Positions 16,313 through 23,595 of a stretch of DNA of 64,000 nucleotides are shown one piece after another. Origin of the DNA: UBA4479 sp963974935 (GTDB lineage Bacteria; Pseudomonadota; Alphaproteobacteria; Rhodospirillales; Casp-alpha2); assembly GCA_963974935.1 (NCBI GenBank), contig CAXBEV010000001.1:814139-878138 (forward strand), in the 5' to 3' direction. Position 1 is the first letter of the stretch, and each line of letters begins with the position of its first letter. A program made the translations under genes and the position numbers. The notes below the pieces were generated by a model. That model was not told the origin of the DNA. It made no database searches and was given only the letters and a program-made list of their open reading frames with translations.

Positions 16313-16699
16313 ATGAAATTCCCAAAAATTGGCCTTACCGTCGCCGCTGCCGCTGCATTTATTGCGGTTTCAGCGCCTGCGACTGTGAGCGCGTCCGAAG
16401 ATGGCGAAAAAGTGTTCCGCAAATGCATGGCCTGCCATTCAGTGAAGGCCGGTCAGCATCGCGTTGGTCCGTCTTTGGCTGGTGTGGTTGGCCGCAAGGC
16501 AGGTTCGGCTGACGGCTATAAGCGCTACAAGGGCCTGAAAGATGCGGACTGGACGTGGGACGAGGCGGCACTGATGAGCTATCTCGAAGATCCTTCGGCG
16601 TTTACGAAAGCGAAAAACGGCGCCCGTTCGTCGATGGCGTTTAAGTTGAAAGACGAAGAAGAGCGCGAAGCGGTGATCGAATACCTGAAAGAACATTAA
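16313..16699 (+). CDS. Class I cytochrome c, periplasmic (cytochrome c2-like)
   Basis: A 128-residue secreted monohaem cytochrome. The signal peptide (residues 1-27) has two basic residues, an Ala/Val core and a VSA cleavage site; the mature protein is about 101 residues. The haem motif is CMACH (38-42) and the sixth ligand is probably Met108 in SSMAFKL. The ATG at 16313 follows AAGG with good spacing; upstream in-frame ATGs would spoil the signal peptide. It is monocistronic, with its own promoter and terminator. A role as electron carrier between the bc1 complex and terminal oxidases is likely but not shown by context. Confidence 0.93.
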   Translation: MKFPKIGLTVAAAAAFIAVSAPATVSASEDGEKVFRKCMACHSVKAGQHRVGPSLAGVVGRKAGSADGYKRYKGLKDADWTWDEAALMSYLEDPSAFTKAKNGARSSMAFKLKDEEEREAVIEYLKEH

Positions 16700-16723
16700 G
16701 CGATCCAACGATCAGATACGAGA

Positions 16724-16753
16724 ACGGCCGGCAAATTGCCGGCCGTTTTTTTT
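16724..16753 (+). terminator. Intrinsic terminator after cytochrome c
   Basis: Perfect arms ACGGCCGGC (16724-16732) and GCCGGCCGT (16738-16746) with loop AAATT, followed by a run of eight T. It lies 24 bases past the cytochrome stop and also sits just beyond the convergent TrcR gene. Confidence 0.92.
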
Positions 16754-16768
16754 GTGCGTGTGTTCGGT

Positions 16769-17416
16769 TTATGCGTCTTCGGAGTCGCTGCTTGCTGGAA
16801 CTTCAGTAGGCTCTGCAGCCGCTTCAGTCGCTGCGTCTTGTGCAACGGCGGCCAGTGTGGCTTCCACGTCGGTGCGGGGCGCATGCACGGTCTTTGAACG
16901 TGCGCGGGCAAGGGCGACGACCTTTTCCAGGTCGGTCGCGTTGCATAGCCCTAAGCTCACAGGATTTTCGCCTTTGATATTTGACGAATTCCAGTGCGAA
17001 CGGTCACGCACTGACGCGATCGTCGGCTTGGTGGTACCGATCAGCTTTGAAATCTGTGCGTCCGACAGTTCCGGATAATTCTTCACCAACCAGGCAATTG
17101 CGTTCGGGCGGTCACCGCGCTTGGAGACCGGCGTATAGCGTGCGCCTTTTTGGCGGGCCTTCGGCTGCGGGATGGTGACTTTGGACATTTGCAGGACGGC
17201 GTTTTCATCGCCCTCGCAACGCTGCAGTTCCTCTGCGCTGATCGCGCCGGCTTTCACCGGGTTCAGGCCCTGCATACCAACAGCCACATCGCCGTCGGCG
17301 ATGGCTTGAACTTCAAGCTCGTGCAGACCGACAAATTCAGCGATCTGCTTGAATGTGAGCATCGTATTATCGACCAGCCAAACGGCGGTCGCCTTCGGCA
17401 TCAAAGGATGCGCCAT
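16769..17416 (-). CDS. DUF1013 family protein (TrcR-type cell-cycle regulator)
   Basis: A 215-residue member of DUF1013, an alphaproteobacterial family that carries the database name 'cell cycle transcriptional regulator TrcR'. MAHPLMPKATAVWLVDN at the start and NAIAWLVKNYPELSDAQI in the middle are typical, the latter preceding a helix-turn-helix-like segment (KLIGTTKPTIASVRDR). The C-terminal 35 residues are low-complexity and acidic (Ala/Glu/Ser). It converges on cytochrome c and shares the terminator region. The assigned role rests on family naming that I recall, not on anything in this sequence beyond the HTH-like segment. Confidence 0.85.
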   Translation of the reverse strand: MAHPLMPKATAVWLVDNTMLTFKQIAEFVGLHELEVQAIADGDVAVGMQGLNPVKAGAISAEELQRCEGDENAVLQMSKVTIPQPKARQKGARYTPVSKRGDRPNAIAWLVKNYPELSDAQISKLIGTTKPTIASVRDRSHWNSSNIKGENPVSLGLCNATDLEKVVALARARSKTVHAPRTDVEATLAAVAQDAATEAAAEPTEVPASSDSEDA

Positions 17417-17584
17417 AATTCTTACCTCTCATGATCGTGGAGATGACCGGATGGCAGTCCCGTAACATCGGCGCCTTTATAGCGTCAGACGTGGGGCGGG
17501 GTCAAAACATGATGTTACATTACCGGCGAGGCAATTTTTGCCCCCAGACCGGGTATATCGGTGTTTTTAGCCCCATATTCAAGT

Positions 17585-18586
17585 TTAACCGGCATCCACG
17601 TTCAGCATTATCTTGCCGATATGGCGACTGCTTTCCATCAAGGTGTGAGCGGCGGCGGCTTCGCGTAGGGGCAATGTCTCAAAAATCACCGGTTTGATAC
17701 GGTCGGCTTCAAGCAACGGCCAGACTGTGGTTTTTAGCTGCCGCATGATATCGGCTTTACGTGCAATCGATTGTGAACGCAATGTCGAGCCGGTCAGTGT
17801 AAGTCGCTTAAGCATCAAAGGCATGAAATTGACCTCGACCTTGGCGCCATGCAGGAATGCGATGTTGACGATCCGCCCGTCTGGCGCTGCGGCCTTGATG
17901 TTGCGCTGGATGTAGTCGCCGCCGACCATGTCCAAGATTACATCGATGCCGCCTTTGCCGAACTCTTTGGCGACGTCGACAAAATCTTCTTCACGATAAT
18001 TCACGGCACGTTCGGCGCCGAGATCAAGACACGCTTGGCATTTTTCCGCGCTGCCCGCCGTCGTCATAACGCGGGCACCCAGGGTAGAGGCGAGCTGGAT
18101 TGCCGTGGTGCCGATGCCACTGGACCCACCGTGCACCAAAAATGTCTCGCCGGCACTCAAGGCGGCGCGCTCAAATACGTTGGTCCAGACCGTCATAAAG
18201 GTTTCCGGCAGGGCCGCGGCTTCGATGATCGAAAGGTTCGCCGGTACCGGCAACACGTGCACTGCCGGGGCTGCGACATATTCGGCATAACCGCCACCCG
18301 CGACCAGTGCACATACGCGCTCGCCGATGTGAAGGCCTGTCACGTCTGCACCCAGTGCGGCGATTTCGCCGGCAACCTCAAGCCCCGGAATGTCGGTGAT
18401 GCCCTCGGGGGGGGCATAATGACCCAGCCGCTGGATACAGTCCGGTCGGTTGACTCCGGCGGCTTGAATACGGATCAGGACTTCACTAGGGGTCAGGTTC
18501 GGGACCGGGCGGGTGGTCTCCGCCAACATGTCGGGGCCGCCGGGTTCAGTGATTTCAATGCAGGTCATGGTATCTGGAAGGGACAT
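17585..18586 (-). CDS. NAD(P)H quinone oxidoreductase, PIG3/QOR family
   Basis: A 333-residue zinc-independent medium-chain dehydrogenase. The N-terminal GroES-like domain has AGVNRPDCIQRLGHY, and the Rossmann segment is LVHGGSSGIGTTAIQLA; the zinc-binding cysteines and histidines of alcohol dehydrogenases are absent. The sequence pattern (PGLEVAGEIAALG, NFMPLMLKRLTLTGSTLRS) matches the TP53I3/PIG3-like branch. It reduces quinones with NADPH, probably one electron at a time as in the family. It stands alone, with a 69-base gap to the divergent DUF1192 gene. Confidence 0.9.
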   Translation of the reverse strand: MSLPDTMTCIEITEPGGPDMLAETTRPVPNLTPSEVLIRIQAAGVNRPDCIQRLGHYAPPEGITDIPGLEVAGEIAALGADVTGLHIGERVCALVAGGGYAEYVAAPAVHVLPVPANLSIIEAAALPETFMTVWTNVFERAALSAGETFLVHGGSSGIGTTAIQLASTLGARVMTTAGSAEKCQACLDLGAERAVNYREEDFVDVAKEFGKGGIDVILDMVGGDYIQRNIKAAAPDGRIVNIAFLHGAKVEVNFMPLMLKRLTLTGSTLRSQSIARKADIMRQLKTTVWPLLEADRIKPVIFETLPLREAAAAHTLMESSRHIGKIMLNVDAG

Positions 18587-18655
18587 AGATTTCCGTCGCT
18601 TGTTAAGAGTGGGTGGTTTCTTTTAACATCACCATCGCACAATGGGGAGGTCAGC

Positions 18656-18841
18656 ATGAGTATCGATGATTTAGAGCCGATAAAAAAGCCGGCCAACACC
18701 TGGGAAAACCTCGAAGATATGTCGATTGATATGCTGCATGCCTACATCATCGAGTTAGAGCGCGAGATCGACCGGGTGCGGGCCGACATCAAAGGCAAAG
18801 AAGCCGCGCGCGCCGGCGCCGAGCAATTCTTTAAGCGCTGA
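18656..18841 (+). CDS. DUF1192 family small protein
   Basis: A 61-residue protein typical of the alphaproteobacterial DUF1192 family: an N-terminal polar stretch, then LSIDMLHAYIIELEREI-like helix (here MSIDMLHAYIIELEREIDRV), ending GAEQFFKR. It should form a short coiled coil. GGGGAGG at 18644-18650 precedes the ATG by 5 bases. It ends 3 bases before the end of a convergent small membrane gene. Function is unknown. The divergent neighbour is the quinone oxidoreductase. Confidence 0.85.
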   Translation: MSIDDLEPIKKPANTWENLEDMSIDMLHAYIIELEREIDRVRADIKGKEAARAGAEQFFKR

Positions 18842-18844
18842 GCC

Positions 18845-19054
18845 TTACGCGCGGCGTTTGCGGGTCATGAACATGATCCAGCCGATTGGGCCTAAAAACA
18901 ACACGATCACCAACCAGCCGATACGTGGGCTGAATGGGCAACGGGCTTCTGGCGGCATCCGCCACGGCCCCGCAGACGGGCTCAACGCCACATGCGCCAT
19001 GGGGGCGAGAAAGCCGAAAACCAAAATTGTCCAAGCCAGCCAAACCGGTACCAC
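18845..19054 (-). CDS. Small membrane protein, PLD-nuclease-N-terminal-like
   Basis: A predicted 69-residue protein with two hydrophobic segments, WLAWTILVFGFLAPMAHVAL (residues 5-24) and WLVIVLFLGPIGWIMFM (47-63), then a basic tail TRKRRA, fitting a two-span inner-membrane protein with the C-terminus inside. The second segment resembles the short PLDc_N domain (LVVLFLPLIGWI-like pattern). The start would be GTG; no strong Shine-Dalgarno is visible, so the start and reality of the gene are less sure than its neighbours. It ends tail to tail with DUF1192. Confidence 0.5.
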   Translation of the reverse strand: MVPVWLAWTILVFGFLAPMAHVALSPSAGPWRMPPEARCPFSPRIGWLVIVLFLGPIGWIMFMTRKRRA

Positions 19055-19207
19055 GTGCGTCTCCGTCTGCGAATTGGGCTTTGTTTAAGGGTAGAATCGC
19101 CCGTCACATAGCCGCAATCCATTAAAACAAAATTAAGGTCTATGCACGATCATTCAGGTATGGCTCTGGTCCTCCGGAGTCATATTTGACACCTCCCTGT
19201 TAAACTT

Positions 19208-19235
19208 GCCGCCCCAGATCGGGGCGGCCTTTTTT
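19208..19235 (+). terminator. Intrinsic terminator with no obvious gene upstream
   Basis: Arms GCCGCCCC (19208-19215) and GGGGCGGC (19221-19228), then CTTTTTT. The nearest plus-strand gene ends at 18841, 367 bases earlier, so an unannotated short transcript may end here. The stretch 19055-19207 shows no convincing reading frame. Confidence 0.75.
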
Positions 19236-19272
19236 GTGTGTTTGTATGAGTATTAGTCAATAAAAGACCTGC

Positions 19273-19301
19273 TTGACGTGGGGGTAAAGCCCAGCTTTAA
19301 T
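19273..19301 (+). promoter_or_regulatory. Sigma-70-type promoter of the candidate small RNA
   Basis: TTGACG (19273-19278), 17-base spacer, TTTAAT (19296-19301): one mismatch from consensus in each hexamer and ideal spacing. Predicted start of transcription is about 19308. Confidence 0.6.
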
Positions 19302-19307
19302 CTGTTC

Positions 19308-19398
19308 CGTAAGAAGCGAGATGGCGAGTTTGACAGGGTTGAGGCTTCAAAAAAAATAAAGCGGGGGCTGCCGAGTTCGGTGGCCCCCGACTTTTTTT
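19308..19398 (+). ncRNA. Candidate small RNA, about 90 nt (or attenuated leader)
   Basis: Between a good promoter (19273-19301) and a strong intrinsic terminator (CGGGGGC 19362-19368 / GCCCCCG 19383-19389, then CTTTTTTTG) lies a 90-base segment with an A-rich stretch at 19350-19360 just before the terminator, a layout seen in Hfq-bound small RNAs. It also contains a 12-codon frame, ATG 19321 to TAA 19359 (MASLTGLRLQKK), ending directly before the terminator stem, so a leader-peptide attenuator for the downstream thioesterase genes is the alternative. The terminator is also T-rich on the minus side. No homology is known to me. Confidence 0.5.
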
Positions 19399-19464
19399 GT
19401 CCGACCCGCCCCCGCTTTGGATGCCAATAACGACCCACCGCACAAACACACGGACCACCTGATC

Positions 19465-19911
19465 ATGAGCAAACCCCAAGCCGAGACCCGCGACGATTAT
19501 GGGTATTTCTTAGACCTGCAGTCGCGCTGGATGGACAACGATCTGTATGGCCACGTCAATAACGTGACGTATTACTCGTACTTCGACACCGTTGTGAATT
19601 ATTTCCTGATTGAAAAAGGTCGGTTGGATATTCACGACGCGCCTGTGATCGGCGTGGTGATCGAAAGCCATTGTAATTATACCAGTCCGGTCGCGTACCC
19701 GGATCTGATCTCGTGCGGGCTCAGGGTCGGCCACTTGGGTAACTCGTCGGTGCGCTACGAGGTCGGTATCTTCCGTAATGACGAGGCCAAAGCGTCGGCG
19801 GCCGGTCATTTCGTGCATGTGTTCGTGAACCGTGCCGACAACACGCCGGTGCCGATCCCGGCCCCAATCCGCGACGCCCTCGAAGCCATTCAACGGAGCG
19901 CCCCGGCATGA
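19465..19911 (+). CDS. Hotdog-fold acyl-CoA thioesterase (copy 1 of a tandem pair)
   Basis: A 148-residue 4HBT-type thioesterase. The motif RWMDNDLYGHVNNVTYYSYF (residues about 22-41) is the family signature, with the catalytic Asp and the GHVNN turn; a second block is SSVRYEVGIFRND. The ATG at 19465 is taken because the frame upstream reads into the terminator of the small RNA. The 3' end overlaps copy 2 by 4 bases (ATGA), so they are translated together. The two proteins are clear paralogues and could form a hetero-oligomer. Substrate is unknown. Confidence 0.85.
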   Translation: MSKPQAETRDDYGYFLDLQSRWMDNDLYGHVNNVTYYSYFDTVVNYFLIEKGRLDIHDAPVIGVVIESHCNYTSPVAYPDLISCGLRVGHLGNSSVRYEVGIFRNDEAKASAAGHFVHVFVNRADNTPVPIPAPIRDALEAIQRSAPA

Positions 19912-20348
19912 GCGATTATCTGGATTGGCGCGTCGAAGATTTTCCCTACCAGACCCGAATCGAGACCCGGTGGGGCGATAACGATATGCTCGGCCACCTG
20001 AACAATGTCGCGTACAACCGCATGATCGAAACCGTGGTGGTACGTTTCACCATGGGGCCGTTGGCGATTGATTGGCAGACCGCGCAGGCGTATCCGCTGG
20101 TGGTGGAGTCACTGTGTCGCTTCCATCGTCCTCTGTCGTTCCCGGAAACCGTTACGGCGAGCTTGCGGGCTGGTCGTTTGGGCGGCTCAAGCGTCACTTA
20201 TGAAATTGGCCTGTTCGGCGAAGAGAGCGAAGTTCCCGGCGCGACCGGACATTTTATCCACGTGTTTATCGACCGCGACAGCCATAAGTCGGTGCCGATC
20301 CCAGACGATATCCGCGCGCGCATTCAAGCGGACGCGATCAAAGTCTGA
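19908..20348 (+). CDS. Hotdog-fold acyl-CoA thioesterase (copy 2)
   Basis: A 146-residue 4HBT-type thioesterase, paralogous to the upstream copy. RWGDNDMLGHLNNVAYNRM is the signature, and VTYEIGLFGEESE and GHFIHVFIDRD match the equivalent parts of copy 1 (VRYEVGIFRNDEA, GHFVHVFVNRA). It starts inside the stop of copy 1, so expression is coupled. A dispersed repeat begins at its stop codon. Both keep the Asp of the family active site, so neither looks dead. Confidence 0.87.
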   Translation: MSDYLDWRVEDFPYQTRIETRWGDNDMLGHLNNVAYNRMIETVVVRFTMGPLAIDWQTAQAYPLVVESLCRFHRPLSFPETVTASLRAGRLGGSSVTYEIGLFGEESEVPGATGHFIHVFIDRDSHKSVPIPDDIRARIQADAIKV

Positions 20349-20502
20349 TCCTGAATCGAGTTCAGGATGACGCTGTCGGGCGAGGCGCGGTCTCGAAAAC
20401 ATGATGAGGCGGCGCGGCACTTGTTTGGACAGGGTTGCGCCGCAGCTGTTATCACCGCCTCACCCCCGCCTCGCGTCATCCTGAACTTGATTCAGGATCA
20501 GC
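20347..20502. repeat. Dispersed palindromic repeat, family B (two units)
   Basis: Unit one, ATCCTGAATCGAGTTCAGGA (20348-20367); unit two, ATCCTGAACTTGATTCAGGA (20478-20497). The TCCTGAA/TTCAGGA stem is common to both, in opposite orientation. Two more copies lie at 51904-52001. The sequence between them shows no gene. Confidence 0.78.
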
Positions 20503-20550
20503 GTCGCCGGGGCCGGGACATGAAGGGTTGCGGCAACTAAAAAAAGTGCG

Positions 20551-20585
20551 AAAAAAAGGCGCGCCCGAGGGGGGGAGAGCGCGCC
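20551..20585 (-). terminator. Intrinsic terminator of the Hsp20 gene
   Basis: On the minus strand GGCGCGC (20585-20579) and GCGCGCC (20564-20558) enclose a C-rich loop and run into seven T. It lies 28 bases past the hsp20 stop. Confidence 0.85.
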
Positions 20586-20612
20586 TTCTTTCGTCAAATT
20601 AAAGCGTGCGTG

Positions 20613-21068
20613 TTACGCAGCTTTTTGCTCGATCGCTTTGGCGCCGGGGGTGGCGCTGATTTCGATCTTGCGTGGCTTCTGCTCTTCAGGGACAACGCGC
20701 TCAAGCTCAACCTGCAAGAGTCCGTTCTCAATCGCAGCACCTTTGACCTCGATATGGTCGGCAAGCTCGAAGCGGCGTTCGAATGCGCGCCCGGCAATGC
20801 CGCGATGCAGGAAGGCACGTTCGCCCTCGCTGTCGGTGATCTTGCCGGACACAACCAACGTGCGCTCGGTCAACGTGATGTCGATGTCGCCCGGCGCAAA
20901 GCCTGCGACAGCCAATGTCACGTTATAGCCGTTCTCACCGACCTGCTCGATATTATAGGGCGGGTAGGCGTTGCTTTGTTCGGTCTGGAGTGCCGAGTCC
21001 ATGAGCCGCTGCATGCGGTCAAAGCCGACGGAATGACGGAAGAGTGGTGAAAAATCGATCGTACGCAT
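20613..21068 (-). CDS. Small heat-shock protein, Hsp20/IbpA type
   Basis: A 151-residue ATP-independent chaperone that holds unfolding proteins. The N-terminus MRTIDFSPLFRHSVGFDRM is IbpA-like, the alpha-crystallin domain spans roughly residues 36-130 (YNIEQVGENGYNVTLAVAGF to NGLLQVELERVVPEE), and the GLLQVEL motif marks its end. The C-terminal I-x-I anchor appears as KIEIS. SD is AAGGAGGA just before the ATG and is buried in a ROSE-like hairpin (see the adjacent element). It is monocistronic with its own terminator. Heat induction is therefore expected at the level of translation. Confidence 0.95.
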   Translation of the reverse strand: MRTIDFSPLFRHSVGFDRMQRLMDSALQTEQSNAYPPYNIEQVGENGYNVTLAVAGFAPGDIDITLTERTLVVSGKITDSEGERAFLHRGIAGRAFERRFELADHIEVKGAAIENGLLQVELERVVPEEQKPRKIEISATPGAKAIEQKAA

Positions 21069-21135
21069 AGCAAATCCTCCTTTGAGCGATCTGATCTATG
21101 AGCCCACGCGGCGGCCAAATTTACGGCCCCTAGTC
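21069..21135 (-). promoter_or_regulatory. ROSE-type RNA thermometer in the hsp20 leader
   Basis: On the minus strand the last hairpin before the start is ATCGCTC (21090-21084), AAAG, GAGGAT (21079-21074): the Shine-Dalgarno pairs with CGCTC-side bases, leaving one bulged G. UCGCU opposite AGGA is the conserved ROSE core (U-Y-GCU). More G/C-rich pairing segments (GGCCGCCGCG) lie upstream. ROSE elements are known in front of alphaproteobacterial ibpA genes; the match here is my reading. Confidence 0.72.
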
Positions 21136-21261
21136 GGGCTCCGTTTACAATGGCAGACCCAAATAGGCATCTGCCCTAACCACACATGAAATAATCCCTT
21201 GGCGAGCGCTCGCAAGGGGCGGGTAAAATTTTTTTGAAAAAATGTGGGCGTTGAAACGCGG

Positions 21262-23064
21262 TTATTCGGCGGCTTGCGCGCGCTTCCAGTCGACTTCCCA
21301 GAGCGTGACCGGGCCGTCAAAGCCCTTCATTTCATAGCCGCCGCGACTGACGAACTGGAACGATTTGCCGGCGCAGATGCCTTTCACGACGTCCGAGACG
21401 AAAATTTCGTTTTTCTGCGCCTTGTCGACGATGCGCGCCGACATCTGCACGGTGGAACCGAACAGGTCGTTGTCTTCTTGAATCGGCTCACCCGAGTTGA
21501 TGCCGATCTTTAAATACAGCGGCAGGTTCGGATAGGCCTGGGTGTGGCTGTTGGCGCCACGTTGCATGGCAATGGCGGCTTCAACGCCGTCTGAAGCCTG
21601 CTCGAACGAGGCCATGATGCCGTCGCCGGTGTGCTTCACCTCGCGGCCTCGGAACTGGGTTAGGGCCTCACGGACGACCCGGTTGTGAGCACGCACGACC
21701 TCTTGGGCACCGGCGTCGCCGAGCTGCTGAGTCATTGCTGTTGAGCCGGCAATGTCTGTGAACAGCACTGTGATGACGCGGGGCTGCTCTTCTTTTAGCT
21801 TCGGCTTGTTCCATTCTTCGAGCGAGCCGTCCAGATGGCGTGCAATATGGGTTTCGTCTTGCATGAAAGTGTTCATGGCGTTGCGACCGGCTTGGAACAT
21901 CTGCATATAGCGGCTGTCTTGTAGAAGGTATTCTTCGTATTTGCCGGCAAAATTCTCGGCATGAGATTTTTTGTACCCCAACACCTGAACGCTGTCGGAC
22001 AAGATTTTGCTGGCCGCTTTGGCGTCGATGCCGTGGCCCTGCATCAGGGCTTCGGTCGCGCCGGCAACCCATAGGTTGACGCCGAACTTGTTAAAGTTAT
22101 CGAGTTTTTTCTTGTTGAAGCTAGAGCCTTCAAGCGCCGTGCCCAGCGCTTTCATCATAAAGGCTTTTTGCTTTTCTTCTTTCGGCGACAGACCTCCACC
22201 GGCGGCAGCACTTTCGGGTGGCGGCTTGGCGCCGCCGTCATCGTCGCCGACACCGCCGCCCATTTCCGACTTCAGCCGGTCATTGAGGGCGTCATCGTCG
22301 GCGTCCGCCGATTTCGTCTTTTTCGCATTTTCGTCGGGCCGGTCTTCCGGGCTCGCGTATTTCTTGCGCTTCTTTTTAATTTTTTTAACTTTACGTACCT
22401 GCTTTGCCGCTTTTGGGGGCGGGCGATAGCGAGGTTGACGGTCGGCGAGAGTCTCTTTTTTCAAAAGGCTGGTTGCCATCATCAGCGCCGATAGTAAGAA
22501 CGTGCCGATAAAGACGACGAACAATAGGTTGGCTTCGGTGTTGCCGGCGATCTTTGTGCCGAACAGGGTCTTGCCGCCGATTAAGCTCGACGTCATGAAG
22601 GTGAAAAAGCCACCGATGGTCAGACTGATCAGGGCGACCAGCAAAAGTTTCACGATCACTTGCGTGACGGTACTTTGCTTTTTCGGCGCACTCGCGCGTT
22701 TCCGGGTTTTGCCGCCGCTCGTAGTGACCTTGCCACCGTCTTCGTCATCGTCGCTATCGTCATCCATCCAACTGGGGGATGACGATGCGTTGTCGCTGCC
22801 ATTACCACCGATTGTCGTCGCATCTTGTTCGAACTTGTCGAGGGACGTTACGCCGGCGCTTTTATAAATAACGAACTCTTGGGATGAGCCCATTTCCGGA
22901 TCGTAGACTTCACGCACCACTTTGACGGCGCTGACGCCGCGCAAACTTTCCATGCTTTTAGCTTCGTTAATGGCTTTGTCCTTTTGGAACGAGCCGAATT
23001 GAGCGTGGATGCTCCAACGCTTACCTTGCTGTACATGGACTTCAAACTGTGTGATGCCAGCCAA
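21262..23064 (-). CDS. Class III adenylate/guanylate cyclase, membrane-bound
   Basis: A 600-residue protein. Residues 1-70 form a compact alpha/beta-like domain (FEVHVQQGKRWSIHAQFGS), followed by a very acidic, low-complexity linker (100-112), two membrane helices (about 137-158 and 179-201), a highly basic/Lys-rich stretch (220-236), an acidic/Pro linker, a helical region (300-410) and the cyclase domain (428-595). The metal-binding Asp residues are Asp437 (LFTDIAGSTAM) and Asp481 (HTGDGIMASF). It makes cAMP from ATP, probably at the inner membrane; the N-terminal domain and helical region may sense or bind partners. A single gene with its own 5' region. Confidence 0.88.
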   Translation of the reverse strand: MAGITQFEVHVQQGKRWSIHAQFGSFQKDKAINEAKSMESLRGVSAVKVVREVYDPEMGSSQEFVIYKSAGVTSLDKFEQDATTIGGNGSDNASSSPSWMDDDSDDDEDGGKVTTSGGKTRKRASAPKKQSTVTQVIVKLLLVALISLTIGGFFTFMTSSLIGGKTLFGTKIAGNTEANLLFVVFIGTFLLSALMMATSLLKKETLADRQPRYRPPPKAAKQVRKVKKIKKKRKKYASPEDRPDENAKKTKSADADDDALNDRLKSEMGGGVGDDDGGAKPPPESAAAGGGLSPKEEKQKAFMMKALGTALEGSSFNKKKLDNFNKFGVNLWVAGATEALMQGHGIDAKAASKILSDSVQVLGYKKSHAENFAGKYEEYLLQDSRYMQMFQAGRNAMNTFMQDETHIARHLDGSLEEWNKPKLKEEQPRVITVLFTDIAGSTAMTQQLGDAGAQEVVRAHNRVVREALTQFRGREVKHTGDGIMASFEQASDGVEAAIAMQRGANSHTQAYPNLPLYLKIGINSGEPIQEDNDLFGSTVQMSARIVDKAQKNEIFVSDVVKGICAGKSFQFVSRGGYEMKGFDGPVTLWEVDWKRAQAAE

Positions 23065-23233
23065 AGCGGAACCCCCGTAGCGAAGCTGACGGCTGCCTCG
23101 CTAAATATACCCCTAAACACAACTTCGGCAGATTCGCCAAAGAAGCTTCTCACCTGAATAGGATAACAAACTCAGAATCTAATAACAATTTGATTTAGCA
23201 GCACAATATTAACCATACATGAACCGGCGAAAT

Positions 23234-23270
23234 AAAAAACGCCCCCCAAATTGTTTGGGAGGCGTTTAAA
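23234..23270 (-). terminator. Intrinsic terminator of rpmE
   Basis: On the minus strand AACGCCTCCCAAA (23266-23254) and TTTGGGGGGCGTT (23250-23238) pair across a 3-base loop, followed by six T. It lies just past the L31 stop. Confidence 0.88.
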
Positions 23271-23290
23271 TTCGTAATATTTCAGCGGTT

Positions 23291-23518
23291 TTATTCGGAC
23301 TTGAGGCCGATGCCCGCGAAACGCTTGTTGAACTTGGCAAGCTGGCCGCCGCTGTCGAGCAGACGATGCACACCGGTCCACGCAGGGTGCGAGGACGGGT
23401 CAACATCCAATTTCAGCGTGTCGCCCGAGTTGCCATAGGTCGAGCGGGTCGTGAACGTCGAGCCATCGGTCATCTGCACCGTGATCTCGTGATACTCCGG
23501 ATGGATATCTTTTTTCAT
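23291..23518 (-). CDS. rpmE: 50S ribosomal protein L31, cysteine-free type
   Basis: A 75-residue L31. MKKDIHPEYHEITVQMTDG is the family N-terminus, and PSSHPAWTG matches the C-terminal part. The four zinc-binding cysteines of the C+ form are absent, so this is a C-minus, zinc-independent version. The start at 23518 is chosen on homology; GGAG lies about 10 bases upstream. L31 sits in the central protuberance bridging the subunits. It is monocistronic with a good terminator. Confidence 0.95.
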   Translation of the reverse strand: MKKDIHPEYHEITVQMTDGSTFTTRSTYGNSGDTLKLDVDPSSHPAWTGVHRLLDSGGQLAKFNKRFAGIGLKSE

Positions 23519-23595
23519 CGCGCGCGTCTCCACATCATTCGAGCGGGCCTTATACAGAGTTGCCAGAAGCCTTTCAAGGGCTGTTGTGGCGAGGT

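Noticed and set aside
19253..19438. Minus-strand frame of 61 codons over the candidate small RNA
   Set aside because: The peptide has no sense as a protein and no ribosome-binding site; the promoter and terminator argue for a plus-strand RNA.
21197..21222. CIRCE element before hsp20
   Set aside because: The palindrome CCCTTGGCGAGCGCTCGC-AAGGG differs from the CIRCE arms TTAGCACTC/GAGTGCTAA, and sits about 130 bases upstream of the gene; it may be a terminator-like stem or another site.
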